From Arcobacter iocasae (lineage in GTDB: Bacteria > Campylobacterota > Campylobacteria > Campylobacterales > Arcobacteraceae): DNA of 64,000 nucleotides. A program made the translations under genes and the position numbers. Below, in pieces: positions 8,259 through 17,296 of this stretch. The stretch lies in assembly GCF_042214795.1 (NCBI RefSeq), contig NZ_CP090177.1, positions 1,240,001-1,304,000 of the forward strand. The letters are read 5' to 3'. The notes beneath the pieces were generated by a model. The model searched no databases. It worked only from the letters and a program-made list of their open reading frames with translations, and was not told where the DNA came from. Position 1 is the stretch's first letter, and each line of letters opens with the position of its first letter.

Positions 8259-10799
8259 ATGATTAAAACGCTAAAGAATTATTTTCGGATTTCAATACTA
8301 GCAATTAGTTTATTGCTTTTTCTTATTTTTTATTTCTTTTCTTCAACTATACACACAAATTTAACTATTCAAGAAAATGAGAAGATATCACAATCTTTAT
8401 CTAAACAAATCTTTAACTCTATGTATCAAGTTATGAGAAAAGGTTGGACAAGAGAAGAGATAACACAATTTATGGGAGATATTAAAAGCTCTTTTAAAGA
8501 GTCTTCATATAATATTGAAGTCTATCGTTCAAAAAAAGTTGAAGATATCTTTGGAAAAATAAATCAAGGAGAAATCACCGAAAATCTGCAATATGTCTTT
8601 GATACAAAAAAAGAATTTAACCTCTCAAAAGATAATAAGATTAGAAATATAACTCCAATATTAGCAAAACAAGAGTGTTTAACTTGCCATACAAATTCAA
8701 AAGTTGGTGATGTTCTAGGTGCTGTTGATATAGAATATGATTTTAATTATTTAATAGATGAGACCAAACACCAATACTTTTTATTGTCACTAATAATCTT
8801 ACCATTTATGATATTTTGTGCATTTTTAATCTCAGGAAATCTACTAAAAAAAATAGATATTTCGATTAAAGGTTTTAAAGACAAAATAGAAAGTATAAAT
8901 AGTGTAAAAGATTTTAAAACTTTAGACTTATCTCCTCCTAAAAAAAGCTTTACAGAGTTTAACCACATAATGAACGGATTAACTGATTTAAGTAATAAGC
9001 TAAGAAATATTGCAGTTGATAAAGATATATTAGAGTTTGAAGTAAAATTACTAGATAAGATGATAATAACCTCTGATGTGATTAGGGATTGGAAAGAGTA
9101 TATAAAAGATTTATTACATGATATAAATCTTGTATTGCCAGTTCATTGCCTTATTACTATATTTAAAGCAAATGATGAATTTTATGAGATTGAAATTTTT
9201 TGGTTAGGAAAACCAAATGATAAAGTCATAAAACACATTGAAGCAGTATCATTTGAGATGATTAAATCTCACCACAAGTTAGATATTCTTGATTGTAGTA
9301 TTAACCATAACTTTACAAATGAAAATTATTCTTTAGTAACTTTAGATATTAAAGATATAGAACATGAAGCAAAATCTATACTTTTAGATGCCCCAAAAAT
9401 TGGAGGAATTGTTGGACTTGGTATTCAATCAAACCTAGAGAAAGACTCAATTCATTCAATAGTTATAGACTCAATTTTAACAACCCTATTAAATCTTGTT
9501 GGTTCAATTAAAGCCATTAATAAATATACTGAAAACTTAGAGTTTTATGCAACTAGAGATCCACTAACATCACTGTTTACCCAAAGAGTATTTAGAGATT
9601 TAATGGAATATGAGATTAAACGAGCTGCTAGACATGACTATACCTTTGGATTGTTAGTTATAGATTGCGATAATTTTAAACCAATAAATGATGCCCATGG
9701 ACATACTTTTGGAGATGAATTTTTAAAAGCCCTTGGAAATATACTTGCTGATTCAAAAAGAGATGAAGATATACTTTCAAGATATGGAGGAGATGAGTTT
9801 ACACTAATCTTACCAGAGTGTAGTAAAGAAGAGAGTTTCTCAATTGCACAAAGAATTTTAAATAATGTAAGTAATCTTGAACTCATAAGCCCTGATGGTA
9901 CTAAATGTAGTATGACTGTATCTATTGGTATGGCTATGTATCCTGAGCACTCTACTATTCAAGTTGAGTTATTCAACATTGCAGATGCCATGATGTATGA
10001 AGCCAAAACGATGGGGAAAAACTCAATTAAATATCCAAATAAATATGATTTAGAAGAGATCCATAGGGAAGCTGAAGATAAATCTATGCTTGTTCTAAAT
10101 GCCATTAAAAATGAAAATATTATTCCTCATTTTCAACCAATAGTAAATCTAAAAACAAATGAATGCGAAATAAATGAACTTCTAATGAGAATAGAAATAG
10201 ATGGAGAATACTTACCAGCTGCTAAGTTTATAGAAACAGCAGAAGCTCTAGGAATAGTTCATAAAATGGATTATATGGTAATAGAAAAAGCTTTTGCAAA
10301 AATAAATGAAACAAATTATCAAGGGCTTTTATTTATAAATCTTTCTCCAAAAGCTTTAATTATAAGTGAGTTTATAAATAAGATAGTAGTACTTGCACAC
10401 AATTATAATATAAATAGAGATAATATTGTATTTGAAATAACAGAAAGAGAGACTGTTAAAAGTTTCTCTTTATTAGAAAGATTTGTTCAAAACCTTAAAC
10501 TTCAGGGATTTAGTTTTGCAATAGATGATTTTGGTTCAGGATTCTCTTCTTTTCATTATATTAAAAAGTTTCCAATTGATTATATTAAGATTGATGGAGA
10601 TTTTATTATAAACATTACTAAAGATAAAAAAGATGTAGCTTTCGTAAAATCAATCGTTGCTTTAGCAAAAGAGTTAAAAGTCAAAACAATTGCTGAGTTT
10701 GTAGAAAATGAAGAGATTTTAGAATTTTTAAAAGATATTGATATTGATTATGTTCAAGGTTACCATATCGGAAAACCAAACAAAGAAATAAGAATGTAA
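8259..10799 (+). CDS. c-type-heme sensor with GGDEF and EAL domains
   Basis: The protein (846 residues from the ATG at 8259) has TM1 at about 10-30, a periplasmic Tll0287-like (DUF3365) domain with a c-heme site ECLTCH near 136-141, TM2 near 182-205, and a linker. A GGDEF domain follows, with intact RYGGDEF near 509 and an RxxD inhibitory site just before it. An EAL domain begins near 630 with ELLMR, DDFGSG and QGYHIGKP. Both c-di-GMP synthesis and hydrolysis residues are present, so it may be bifunctional and gated by heme redox or gas ligands (inference). An upstream TTG at 8235 would add 8 residues; the ATG has GAAGAGAGA 9 nt ahead and is preferred. Confidence 0.88.
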   Translation: MIKTLKNYFRISILAISLLLFLIFYFFSSTIHTNLTIQENEKISQSLSKQIFNSMYQVMRKGWTREEITQFMGDIKSSFKESSYNIEVYRSKKVEDIFGKINQGEITENLQYVFDTKKEFNLSKDNKIRNITPILAKQECLTCHTNSKVGDVLGAVDIEYDFNYLIDETKHQYFLLSLIILPFMIFCAFLISGNLLKKIDISIKGFKDKIESINSVKDFKTLDLSPPKKSFTEFNHIMNGLTDLSNKLRNIAVDKDILEFEVKLLDKMIITSDVIRDWKEYIKDLLHDINLVLPVHCLITIFKANDEFYEIEIFWLGKPNDKVIKHIEAVSFEMIKSHHKLDILDCSINHNFTNENYSLVTLDIKDIEHEAKSILLDAPKIGGIVGLGIQSNLEKDSIHSIVIDSILTTLLNLVGSIKAINKYTENLEFYATRDPLTSLFTQRVFRDLMEYEIKRAARHDYTFGLLVIDCDNFKPINDAHGHTFGDEFLKALGNILADSKRDEDILSRYGGDEFTLILPECSKEESFSIAQRILNNVSNLELISPDGTKCSMTVSIGMAMYPEHSTIQVELFNIADAMMYEAKTMGKNSIKYPNKYDLEEIHREAEDKSMLVLNAIKNENIIPHFQPIVNLKTNECEINELLMRIEIDGEYLPAAKFIETAEALGIVHKMDYMVIEKAFAKINETNYQGLLFINLSPKALIISEFINKIVVLAHNYNINRDNIVFEITERETVKSFSLLERFVQNLKLQGFSFAIDDFGSGFSSFHYIKKFPIDYIKIDGDFIINITKDKKDVAFVKSIVALAKELKVKTIAEFVENEEILEFLKDIDIDYVQGYHIGKPNKEIRM

Positions 10800-10809
10800 A
10801 AATTGTTAA

Positions 10810-11547
10810 TTATTTTATATTCATAATTAGCAATTTTATATTCTTTTTTTCTTGTATCTCAACTAATTCTAATCCTGGGATTTGAGTATTCATAAACTCA
10901 GCTATTGATTGAACATTGTTTTTAGCAAGAGTATTTAAAACCATACCCCTATAATGTTTTGCCCAATGGGATACAACTTTACCCTCTTTTAAAAATTTAA
11001 TAGTTATAACTGTAGCATTTGTAGGTGTATAAAATTTTTCATAAAAACCTGCTCTTAAATCAATAATTTCCTCACCAATATATTCATCTAAATCTTTTGA
11101 GAAATTATCTTTATAAAATTTCTCAATATTCATATTTGGTAGTTTAGCACCTTGTTTAAATTTATAATCAGGGATTAAATCACTGGCTTTTATTGGACCA
11201 AATAAATTAGAAAACAAAATTACATTCTCATCAATATAATTTTGTCCTTCTCTTGTCAAACTATTGTACTCTAAAGCATCAAAAGCTACACCGTTATATC
11301 TTTGTATTGCTTTCATTGAAGGTTTGTTTCTCAAGCTTTCTTGATACTTCTTTACATCATCTAATTTTTTTATTCCAAACCAAGCAGACAATTCTTCTAA
11401 ACTTAAACTTTGTACATGCTTTTCATAAGCTTCAAAAGCCTCTTGTCTTAAAGAGAAGTTCTTTTCTAAAAAGAAGTTCTTTTTTGAAAAGGGCTTTTCT
11501 TCTCCTCCACTATTTTTTGTCTCTGCAGGAGCCAATAATACCTTCAT
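10810..11547 (-). CDS. yaaA: YaaA family (DUF328) peroxide-stress protein
   Basis: This 245-residue protein begins MKVLLAPAETKNSGG and contains RYNGVAFDAL and FSNLFGPIKA, all typical of YaaA. E. coli YaaA lowers free iron and DNA damage during peroxide stress and has a DNA-binding fold. An imperfect tandem duplication (11455-11495) encodes KNFFLEKNFSLRQ near residues 24-36. It lies convergent to the GGDEF-EAL gene and 7 bp downstream of the YchJ-like gene on the same strand, probably in one transcript. Confidence 0.85.
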   Translation of the reverse strand: MKVLLAPAETKNSGGEEKPFSKKNFFLEKNFSLRQEAFEAYEKHVQSLSLEELSAWFGIKKLDDVKKYQESLRNKPSMKAIQRYNGVAFDALEYNSLTREGQNYIDENVILFSNLFGPIKASDLIPDYKFKQGAKLPNMNIEKFYKDNFSKDLDEYIGEEIIDLRAGFYEKFYTPTNATVITIKFLKEGKVVSHWAKHYRGMVLNTLAKNNVQSIAEFMNTQIPGLELVEIQEKKNIKLLIMNIK

Positions 11548-11554
11548 CTATTTC

Positions 11555-11971
11555 CTAATCATCTAAGAATTCGCCACTTCTATAGAGCCATTTCCCATCT
11601 ATTTTTAAAAATTTGCTTTTCTCAGTAAATGAAACATCCAAGCCTCTTTGTTTGATTCCTACTTTAAATGTCACATAAGACTCTTCATCTCCATCTATAA
11701 AATCAAGTATTTCAAGACTATAAAAATCATTTGAACTTATAACATTTTGAAGATCTTCTCTCCACTTACTTTTATTTTTTGAGTACTCAATATTATCTTC
11801 ATGAGTTGTACTAATTATATAATCTATATCTCCTACTACAAAAGCTGAAAATCTAGATTTCATAAGTTCTACTGCAGTTTGTGGGTATTCACCTTCATGG
11901 AAGATTTTACAACAATTTTTATAACTTTTTTTACTACCACATGGGCAAGCTGCATGTTCATTATAAGACAC
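11555..11971 (-). CDS. YchJ family protein with SEC-C zinc motif
   Basis: This 138-residue protein carries the N-terminal SEC-C metal-binding motif ACPCGSKKSYKNCC (Cys9, 11, 20, 21), followed by the NTF2-like YchJ domain (LMKSRFSAFVVGDIDYI, then a conserved Trp/Arg). YchJ proteins are of unknown function; SEC-C motifs bind zinc, as in SecA. It is the middle gene of a three-gene minus-strand group (11990, 11555, 10810). Confidence 0.85.
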   Translation of the reverse strand: MSYNEHAACPCGSKKSYKNCCKIFHEGEYPQTAVELMKSRFSAFVVGDIDYIISTTHEDNIEYSKNKSKWREDLQNVISSNDFYSLEILDFIDGDEESYVTFKVGIKQRGLDVSFTEKSKFLKIDGKWLYRSGEFLDD

Positions 11972-11989
11972 ATTGACTCCTATTTTTAT

Positions 11990-12355
11990 TTAAGATATTA
12001 AATCTTTATACTCTTTTGTTCTAATTTTTCTATTTATTTCTCTTTTTATTATACCAAAAGCATATTTACTATCTCCACCACCAATTACAGCTTTTTGAGA
12101 TTCGCAAGAAGGACATAAAAAATAGGTCTTATGTAATAAATAGTCATTTTCATAAACCAATATTTCACCACATTCCAAGCAATGACATTTTAAATTTACA
12201 ATTTCTTTTTTCTTCCATTCCCATCGCCAAGGAACTTCATATAAATTATCTTGTGTGTATTTGTAAAAATCCTCTTTTGTCATAAAAAAGGCATAATATA
12301 AAATAAGACAAATTAAAAATAATCCTATGCCCAACGCTATATATGTATAATTCAA
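11990..12355 (-). CDS. Small membrane protein with zinc-ribbon cysteines
   Basis: I do not recognise this 121-residue protein. An N-terminal membrane span (about 3-23) is followed by a soluble part with two Cys-x2-Cys pairs (Cys59/62 and Cys81/84, plus Cys57), the layout of a zinc ribbon. The rest is basic (FGIIKREINRKIRTKEYK). It lies 18 bp upstream of the ychJ-like gene on the same strand. The region between its start and the divergent gene at 12467 is about 110 bp and AT-rich. Confidence 0.7.
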   Translation of the reverse strand: MNYTYIALGIGLFLICLILYYAFFMTKEDFYKYTQDNLYEVPWRWEWKKKEIVNLKCHCLECGEILVYENDYLLHKTYFLCPSCESQKAVIGGGDSKYAFGIIKREINRKIRTKEYKDLIS

Positions 12356-12466
12356 ATAAATCCTTTATAAAAAGTTATTATACAAAAAATTATATTTAAT
12401 ACAGCAATATTTTTTTACTAATATTTATAATGTTTAATGTATTATTATACAAAACAAAGGAAATAA

Positions 12467-12859
12467 ATGCTTCAAAACTTCCCAATTGAAATTGTATCTA
12501 ACATTGTATCTTTATTGATTATAGTACTAATAATTATAAAATTTGTTAGTTATAAAAAGAAAGTCTCAGTAATAGATGGTTTATATAAATTAGAAGAAGA
12601 GAATAAGCTCTCTAATAATGACAAAGAGTTTATTAAATCAAATCTACTTGAATATGAAATCTTACATGAGAAACAAATAGGCTTTAATAAATTTATGTAC
12701 CCAGCTTTTATTTTAGTCGCTGGTATATTTTTTATATATTTTGACTTTGCTGAAGCAATGATTCATATTAATATACTTGTTGTTGCTTTTATATACTTAT
12801 ATATCAAAAAAATTCATTACAAAAATTATATTGAACTACTAAAAGGCATTAAGATTTAA
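12467..12859 (+). CDS. Hypothetical membrane protein
   Basis: This 130-residue protein has hydrophobic spans at about 10-28, 76-94 and 98-115, with a charged cytoplasmic-type segment between the first two (GLYKLEEENKLSNNDKEFIK). I do not recognise a family. AAAGGAA precedes the ATG. Its stop codon overlaps the ATG of the MFS gene by one base (TAATG), so the two are translated together and may be related in role. Confidence 0.7.
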   Translation: MLQNFPIEIVSNIVSLLIIVLIIIKFVSYKKKVSVIDGLYKLEEENKLSNNDKEFIKSNLLEYEILHEKQIGFNKFMYPAFILVAGIFFIYFDFAEAMIHINILVVAFIYLYIKKIHYKNYIELLKGIKI

Positions 12860-14028
12860 TGAAATCTTTTTCAAAACTTTTTTTAGCTTCATTTTTAATT
12901 ATCTTATCATGTATGGGTTTGGCTAGATTTGCTTTTGGTATGATTTTACCAAATATGCAAAGTGATTTAAATATATCAACTACGGTTGCAGGATTAATTG
13001 GAAGCGCAAATTTTGCGGGATATTTTATAGGTATAATCTTTGCTAGTAAAATATATTCACACTTTAAAACAGCACCTTTGATTTCATTGTCCCTTTTTCT
13101 TCAAGGTCTTAGTATGATATTAATGGCCTCATTTCATAATTATTTAATTATATGCATTTTGTATTTTTTAATTGGTTTTCTAGCAGCTATTTTAAATGTA
13201 GCAATCATTGTTTATTTATCACACGCAGTACCTGAAAAGATACGGGGGAAAGCCCTTGGCATCGCAGTGAGTGGAAATGGTGTTGCGATTATATTTTCAG
13301 GATTTGTAGTTCCTTATTTGGAACAATTCTATCAAGCTAATTCTTGGAGAATATCTTGGATTATATTCTCTTTGATTATTATTGTGATTTCATTTTCCAT
13401 AAGATATTTGTTAACTTATGAAGTAGACCATAAAACAAAATCTGATGTAAAGTTTTATTCTTATATTAAAAATAAAAACTTTTGGAAAATAGGCTCCTTA
13501 TACTTCTTTTTTGGTATCTCTTATGTTGTGTATGTAACTTTTTTTGTAAGTGCGGCTATTGATAAATGGAGTTTGAGCTCACAAGTATCTGGTATGTTTT
13601 GGTCAACTTTCGGATTTATTTGTATATTTGGAGGGTTTTTATTTGGAATAATTGCAGATAAATATGGAACTTTTAAAACTCTAATTCTAGTTTTTGGAGT
13701 TCAAGCTTTTTCCATCTTTATCATTATTTTCGATACTCCAAGTTTTGTGCTATTTGTTTCTGTATTCTTTTTCGCAATATCTGTATGGAGTGTGCCTACA
13801 ATGATTACTATGCTTTGTACTGAGTTCTTTGGGCTTAAAAAAACGGCACAAGTATTTTCTCTTGTAACTCTTCTTTTTGCTCTAGGTCAAATTATAGGAC
13901 CTATAGTGGCTGGATATATTCATGATACTTTAAAATCTTATGATTATGTGTTTCTTATGGCATTTATATTAAGTTTCCTAGGATTTATTTCTTCTATCAT
14001 TTTTTCATATAAGAAAATCACTATCTAA
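12859..14028 (+). CDS. YbfB/YjiJ family MFS transporter
   Basis: This 389-residue protein has 12 predicted spans. The N-terminal GLARFAFGMILPNMQ and the loop GNGVAIIFSG resemble the YbfB/YjiJ group of the major facilitator superfamily. The substrate is unknown. Its last three codons and stop (ITI, TAA) lie inside the left edge of the 1474-bp repeat, which suggests the repeat boundary originally belonged to this locus. It shares a terminator hairpin with the convergent aldehyde dehydrogenase. Confidence 0.8.
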   Translation: MKSFSKLFLASFLIILSCMGLARFAFGMILPNMQSDLNISTTVAGLIGSANFAGYFIGIIFASKIYSHFKTAPLISLSLFLQGLSMILMASFHNYLIICILYFLIGFLAAILNVAIIVYLSHAVPEKIRGKALGIAVSGNGVAIIFSGFVVPYLEQFYQANSWRISWIIFSLIIIVISFSIRYLLTYEVDHKTKSDVKFYSYIKNKNFWKIGSLYFFFGISYVVYVTFFVSAAIDKWSLSSQVSGMFWSTFGFICIFGGFLFGIIADKYGTFKTLILVFGVQAFSIFIIIFDTPSFVLFVSVFFFAISVWSVPTMITMLCTEFFGLKKTAQVFSLVTLLFALGQIIGPIVAGYIHDTLKSYDYVFLMAFILSFLGFISSIIFSYKKITI

Positions 14029-14042
14029 AGAATCCATAAAAA

Positions 14043-14068
14043 AAGGGGAAACAATAAAGCTTCCCCTT
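14043..14068. terminator. Bidirectional terminator between MFS and aldehyde dehydrogenase genes
   Basis: The stem AAGGGGAA / TTCCCCTT has a 10-base loop. On the minus strand it is followed by a run of seven T (strong terminator for the aldehyde dehydrogenase operon); on the plus strand by CTTCTTT (weaker, for the MFS gene). An identical copy lies at 25188-25213 within the second repeat. Confidence 0.85.
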
Positions 14069-14090
14069 CTTCTTTAGATTAAATCTCTTC

Positions 14091-15485
14091 TTATAATACT
14101 GGTGATTTGATTACCATCATTTTTTGGTTTGTCATCTCTTCCATACTATAATGAATCCCACCTAATCCTAATCCTGAAGCTTTCGCTCCTCCAAACGGCA
14201 TCCAATCTACTCTAAATGCTGTATGGTCATTTACCATAATTGCTGTCCCATTTATTCTTTTTACTGCTTTTAGTGCCGTATCTATATTTTTTGTAAATAC
14301 TGCTGCTTGGAAAGACACATCTAAAGAGTTCGCTCTATCGAATGCTTCTTCTATATCTGAGTAAGAATAAATTACTACTACTGGTCCGAATATCTCTTTT
14401 TGAGAAATAATTGCATCATCAGATGGGTTTAAAATTACTGTTGGTTCAAAGCAAGAATCAGAAATTCTTTTACCACCAGTTAATATTTTCCCACCTTTTG
14501 CTACTGCATCATTTACCCATTCTTCTACTCTATTTACTTCATTATGGTTAATTAGTGGTCCTACTTCTGTTTTAGGGTCTAATTGATCACCTACTACTAA
14601 TTTAGATGCATAATCAGAAAGTTTAGAAGATACTTCATCACAAATTGATTCATGTACATATACTCTTTGCACAGAAACACAAACTTGACCTGCATGGTAG
14701 AATCCACCTTTACCCAAGTCTGGAATCATTGCATCGATATCTGCATCTGGTTCTACTATTACAGGGGCAACACCACCATGTTCTAGAGCAACTCTTGTTC
14801 CATTTGCCACTTTAGATTTTAAGTACCAACCAACTGCACCAGAACCTATAAATGTTAGGAAATCTACTTTAGGAGAAGTTGCAAGTAATTCTCCTCCATG
14901 TCTATCACAAACTACTGCTTGTGCCCATCCTTTTGGAAGTCCTGCTTCTTCTAAAATCTCTACTAATCTTATTGCACTCATTGGAGTTTGAGTTGCTGGT
15001 TTGATTACTACTGGGCATCCTACTGCGATTGCTGGAATTACTTGATGAACTGCTAGGTTAAATGGGTGATTAAATGCTGATATCGCTGCAACCACACCTA
15101 TTGGTTCTCTAAATGTGTAAGCCATTCTATTTGCACTTGAAGCTGTATGACCCATTGCCACTTCTTTACCTTCTAGTGCTCCTAGGGCTTCAATAGATAG
15201 TTTTATACCGTTGATCGCTCTATTTATTTCAACTTTAGAATCTACATAAGGCTTCCCACCTTCACTTGCACAAAGTATTGTTAATTCTTCTATTTGCGAA
15301 GACATTATCTCTGCTACTTTTTCTAAAATCTCTATTCTTTTATATTTTGGTAAGGCATTCTTATGATCTAAAAAAGTCGCACTTGCCAAATCTATTGCTG
15401 CTTGTACTTCTTCTTCACTATTAAATGGTACATTCCCTACTACTTTCCCATCAAACGGCGATGTTACTTCTATTGTTTTACTCAT
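14091..15485 (-). CDS. Aldehyde dehydrogenase, copy 1
   Basis: This 464-residue NAD(P)-dependent aldehyde dehydrogenase has oxyanion Asn139 (FNHP), Lys162 (IKPA), general base Glu235 in LEHGG (usually LELGG) and catalytic Cys269 in GQVC. The overall sequence resembles the lactaldehyde/phosphonoacetaldehyde/succinate-semialdehyde dehydrogenase branch. As the last gene of gabT-dctP-dctQ-dctM-usp-aldh it probably oxidises the semialdehyde made by GabT (inference). The ribosome-binding site GGAGAG lies outside the repeat. The protein is identical to the copy at 25236-26630. Confidence 0.93.
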   Translation of the reverse strand: MSKTIEVTSPFDGKVVGNVPFNSEEEVQAAIDLASATFLDHKNALPKYKRIEILEKVAEIMSSQIEELTILCASEGGKPYVDSKVEINRAINGIKLSIEALGALEGKEVAMGHTASSANRMAYTFREPIGVVAAISAFNHPFNLAVHQVIPAIAVGCPVVIKPATQTPMSAIRLVEILEEAGLPKGWAQAVVCDRHGGELLATSPKVDFLTFIGSGAVGWYLKSKVANGTRVALEHGGVAPVIVEPDADIDAMIPDLGKGGFYHAGQVCVSVQRVYVHESICDEVSSKLSDYASKLVVGDQLDPKTEVGPLINHNEVNRVEEWVNDAVAKGGKILTGGKRISDSCFEPTVILNPSDDAIISQKEIFGPVVVIYSYSDIEEAFDRANSLDVSFQAAVFTKNIDTALKAVKRINGTAIMVNDHTAFRVDWMPFGGAKASGLGLGGIHYSMEEMTNQKMMVIKSPVL

Positions 15486-15532
15486 TCTTCAACTCTCCTA
15501 AAAAATATTTATATATATAAAACTATTATTAA

Positions 15533-15961
15533 CTAACGATTTTCTAATCGTATTACAAATACAGAACAGTGAGCATGTCTAATTACACGCTCAGCTGTAC
15601 TACTAATAAAATAACTACTTAATCCAGGTCTTGTTGCCATCATTACAATTGCATCAGCCTTTCTTCTTTTTGCTTCATCAAGAATCTCATCATGAACAAT
15701 TCCATCTTTTACTACAAAAGATACTTTATCCAAGGGCAAGGAATGCTTTTTGGCAATCTCTTTTAATTTATCTAAGGCAACATGATCATAATTTGTTTGA
15801 TTGTCATCATCTAAAACCACAGAACCATGTATACGATTTTGATTTGTAAATAACAAAGTCATTTTTCCATCATCATCTAAAACTTCCAAAGCCCCTTTAA
15901 ATAACTTTTCATGATTCTTTGAATATGCAATATGAATCGGTACTAAAATATTTTTAAACAT
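15533..15961 (-). CDS. Universal stress protein (UspA family), TeaD-like position
   Basis: This 142-residue single UspA domain starts MFKNILVPIH and ends CSVFVIR. The usual ATP-binding pattern G-x2-G-x9-G-S/T is degenerate: the region reads MATRPGLSSYFISSTAERV, with the first and last glycines lost. It sits directly after a TRAP permease gene. In Halomonas the ectoine TRAP system TeaABC is followed by teaD, a Usp that modulates transport, so a similar role is plausible (inference). AAAGGAAAG precedes its ATG. Confidence 0.88.
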   Translation of the reverse strand: MFKNILVPIHIAYSKNHEKLFKGALEVLDDDGKMTLLFTNQNRIHGSVVLDDDNQTNYDHVALDKLKEIAKKHSLPLDKVSFVVKDGIVHDEILDEAKRRKADAIVMMATRPGLSSYFISSTAERVIRHAHCSVFVIRLENR

Positions 15962-15973
15962 TAAAACTTTCCT

Positions 15974-17296
15974 TTATCCCATAATCAAATTGGGTAGCCA
16001 AACAACAATGTCTGGAAAAATCATACAAGTAATTAATACAACTAAATTAATAAGTATAAAAGGAGTTACTGATTTATAAATTTCACTCATTCCTACATCA
16101 GGTGGAGTAATCCCTTTAAGATAAAATAATGCAAATCCATAAGGTGGTGTTTGCACCGCAATTAAAATATTAATAATCATCAATACCCCAAACCAAATTG
16201 GATCATAACCCAACGAAACAGCAATAGGAGTAAATAATGGTGCACACATCAATACAATAACATAATCATCAAGTATAAATCCCAATAATATCATTATAAC
16301 TTGGAACATCATAATAATAACAATTGGAGGTAAATCTAAACCTTGTGCAAAATTAGCAATCATACTTTGAATTCCCATAAGTAACTGGAAATTACTAAAT
16401 AATGAAGCACCTAAAATAATCCACATAGCAACACTAATCAATGATGCGGCTTGTAAACCTGCTTTTTTAAATATTTCAAATTTAAATCTTTTGAAGAACA
16501 TTGCAAGAATAACTGCTCCTGCTACTCCTAAGGCACCTGATTCAGTTGGTGTTGCTATACCTAAAATAATACTACCTAAAACAACAAAAATCAAACCAAT
16601 AGAGAAAAATCCATCTACAGCTATTTTAAATTTATCTTTTGCTTTTAAAACAGGTAAACCTATTGTTTCACTAAGTAAAGGAGCACGCTTTGGATTCAAC
16701 TTTGTACTAACTACGATATAAATTATTATAAGCGTAATTGTCAATAAAGCTGGCACAATTGCGCCTATAAACATTCGTCCAACTGAATTGTGTGTTGAAG
16801 CTGCAAACATAACCATTGGAATACTTGGAGGAATTAAAATTCCCAAAGCTCCACCTGCCATAATTGTTCCAAGCGCTAATTTACGATCATATCCCGCATC
16901 TAACATTGGTTTTAAAGCAATACTTCCAGAGCTCATAATCCCAGCACCGATTATTCCAACCATAGCACCAATCATAGAACAGATGAAAACAACACTAATG
17001 GCTAGTGAACCACGAACTTTACCAATCATCAATTGACTAGCTTTAAACATCGCATCACCAATACCCGTGTGTGATAAAAGTTGTCCCATATAAATATAAA
17101 GAGGAATAGCAAGTAAAATATAATTAAAATATGTTGATTCTATTGTTGTTGGAATAACATTGAAAATCCCTGTTCCCCAAGAAAAATAACCAATTAACAT
17201 TGCAATTCCACCTAATGCTAGACCTACAGGAGATCCAATTATGAAGAAAAATAAAAGACAAATTAATAAAACAATAGAAAGTGTCTCAATTCCCAT
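15974..17296 (-). CDS. dctM: TRAP transporter large permease (DctM family)
   Basis: This 440-residue protein has about 12 hydrophobic spans. Family landmarks include IGSPVGLALGG near the N-terminus, GAGIMSSGSIALKPMLDAGYD, GILIPPSIPMVMFA and VQTPPYGFALFYLKG. It is the main membrane domain that drives substrate uptake with an ion gradient. It overlaps the dctQ stop by 11 bp and is followed after 12 bp by the Usp gene. Confidence 0.95.
   Translation of the reverse strand: MGIETLSIVLLICLLFFFIIGSPVGLALGGIAMLIGYFSWGTGIFNVIPTTIESTYFNYILLAIPLYIYMGQLLSHTGIGDAMFKASQLMIGKVRGSLAISVVFICSMIGAMVGIIGAGIMSSGSIALKPMLDAGYDRKLALGTIMAGGALGILIPPSIPMVMFAASTHNSVGRMFIGAIVPALLTITLIIIYIVVSTKLNPKRAPLLSETIGLPVLKAKDKFKIAVDGFFSIGLIFVVLGSIILGIATPTESGALGVAGAVILAMFFKRFKFEIFKKAGLQAASLISVAMWIILGASLFSNFQLLMGIQSMIANFAQGLDLPPIVIIMMFQVIMILLGFILDDYVIVLMCAPLFTPIAVSLGYDPIWFGVLMIINILIAVQTPPYGFALFYLKGITPPDVGMSEIYKSVTPFILINLVVLITCMIFPDIVVWLPNLIMG

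Larger units (their letters stand above)
14015..15488 (-). repeat. 1474-bp direct repeat, copy 1 (aldehyde dehydrogenase unit)
   Basis: This segment recurs at 25160-26633 in the same orientation, 11,145 bp away. I found no difference in the stretches I compared, and the two encoded proteins are identical. The repeat runs from the last codons of the MFS gene, through the terminator and the whole aldehyde dehydrogenase gene, to 3 bases before its ATG. Outside these limits the two loci diverge at once. Confidence 0.95.

Noticed and set aside
11455..11495. Imperfect tandem repeat inside yaaA as a possible phase-variable tract
   Set aside because: The units are about 18 bp and in frame, with only two copies, so slippage would not switch the gene; it is a small local duplication.
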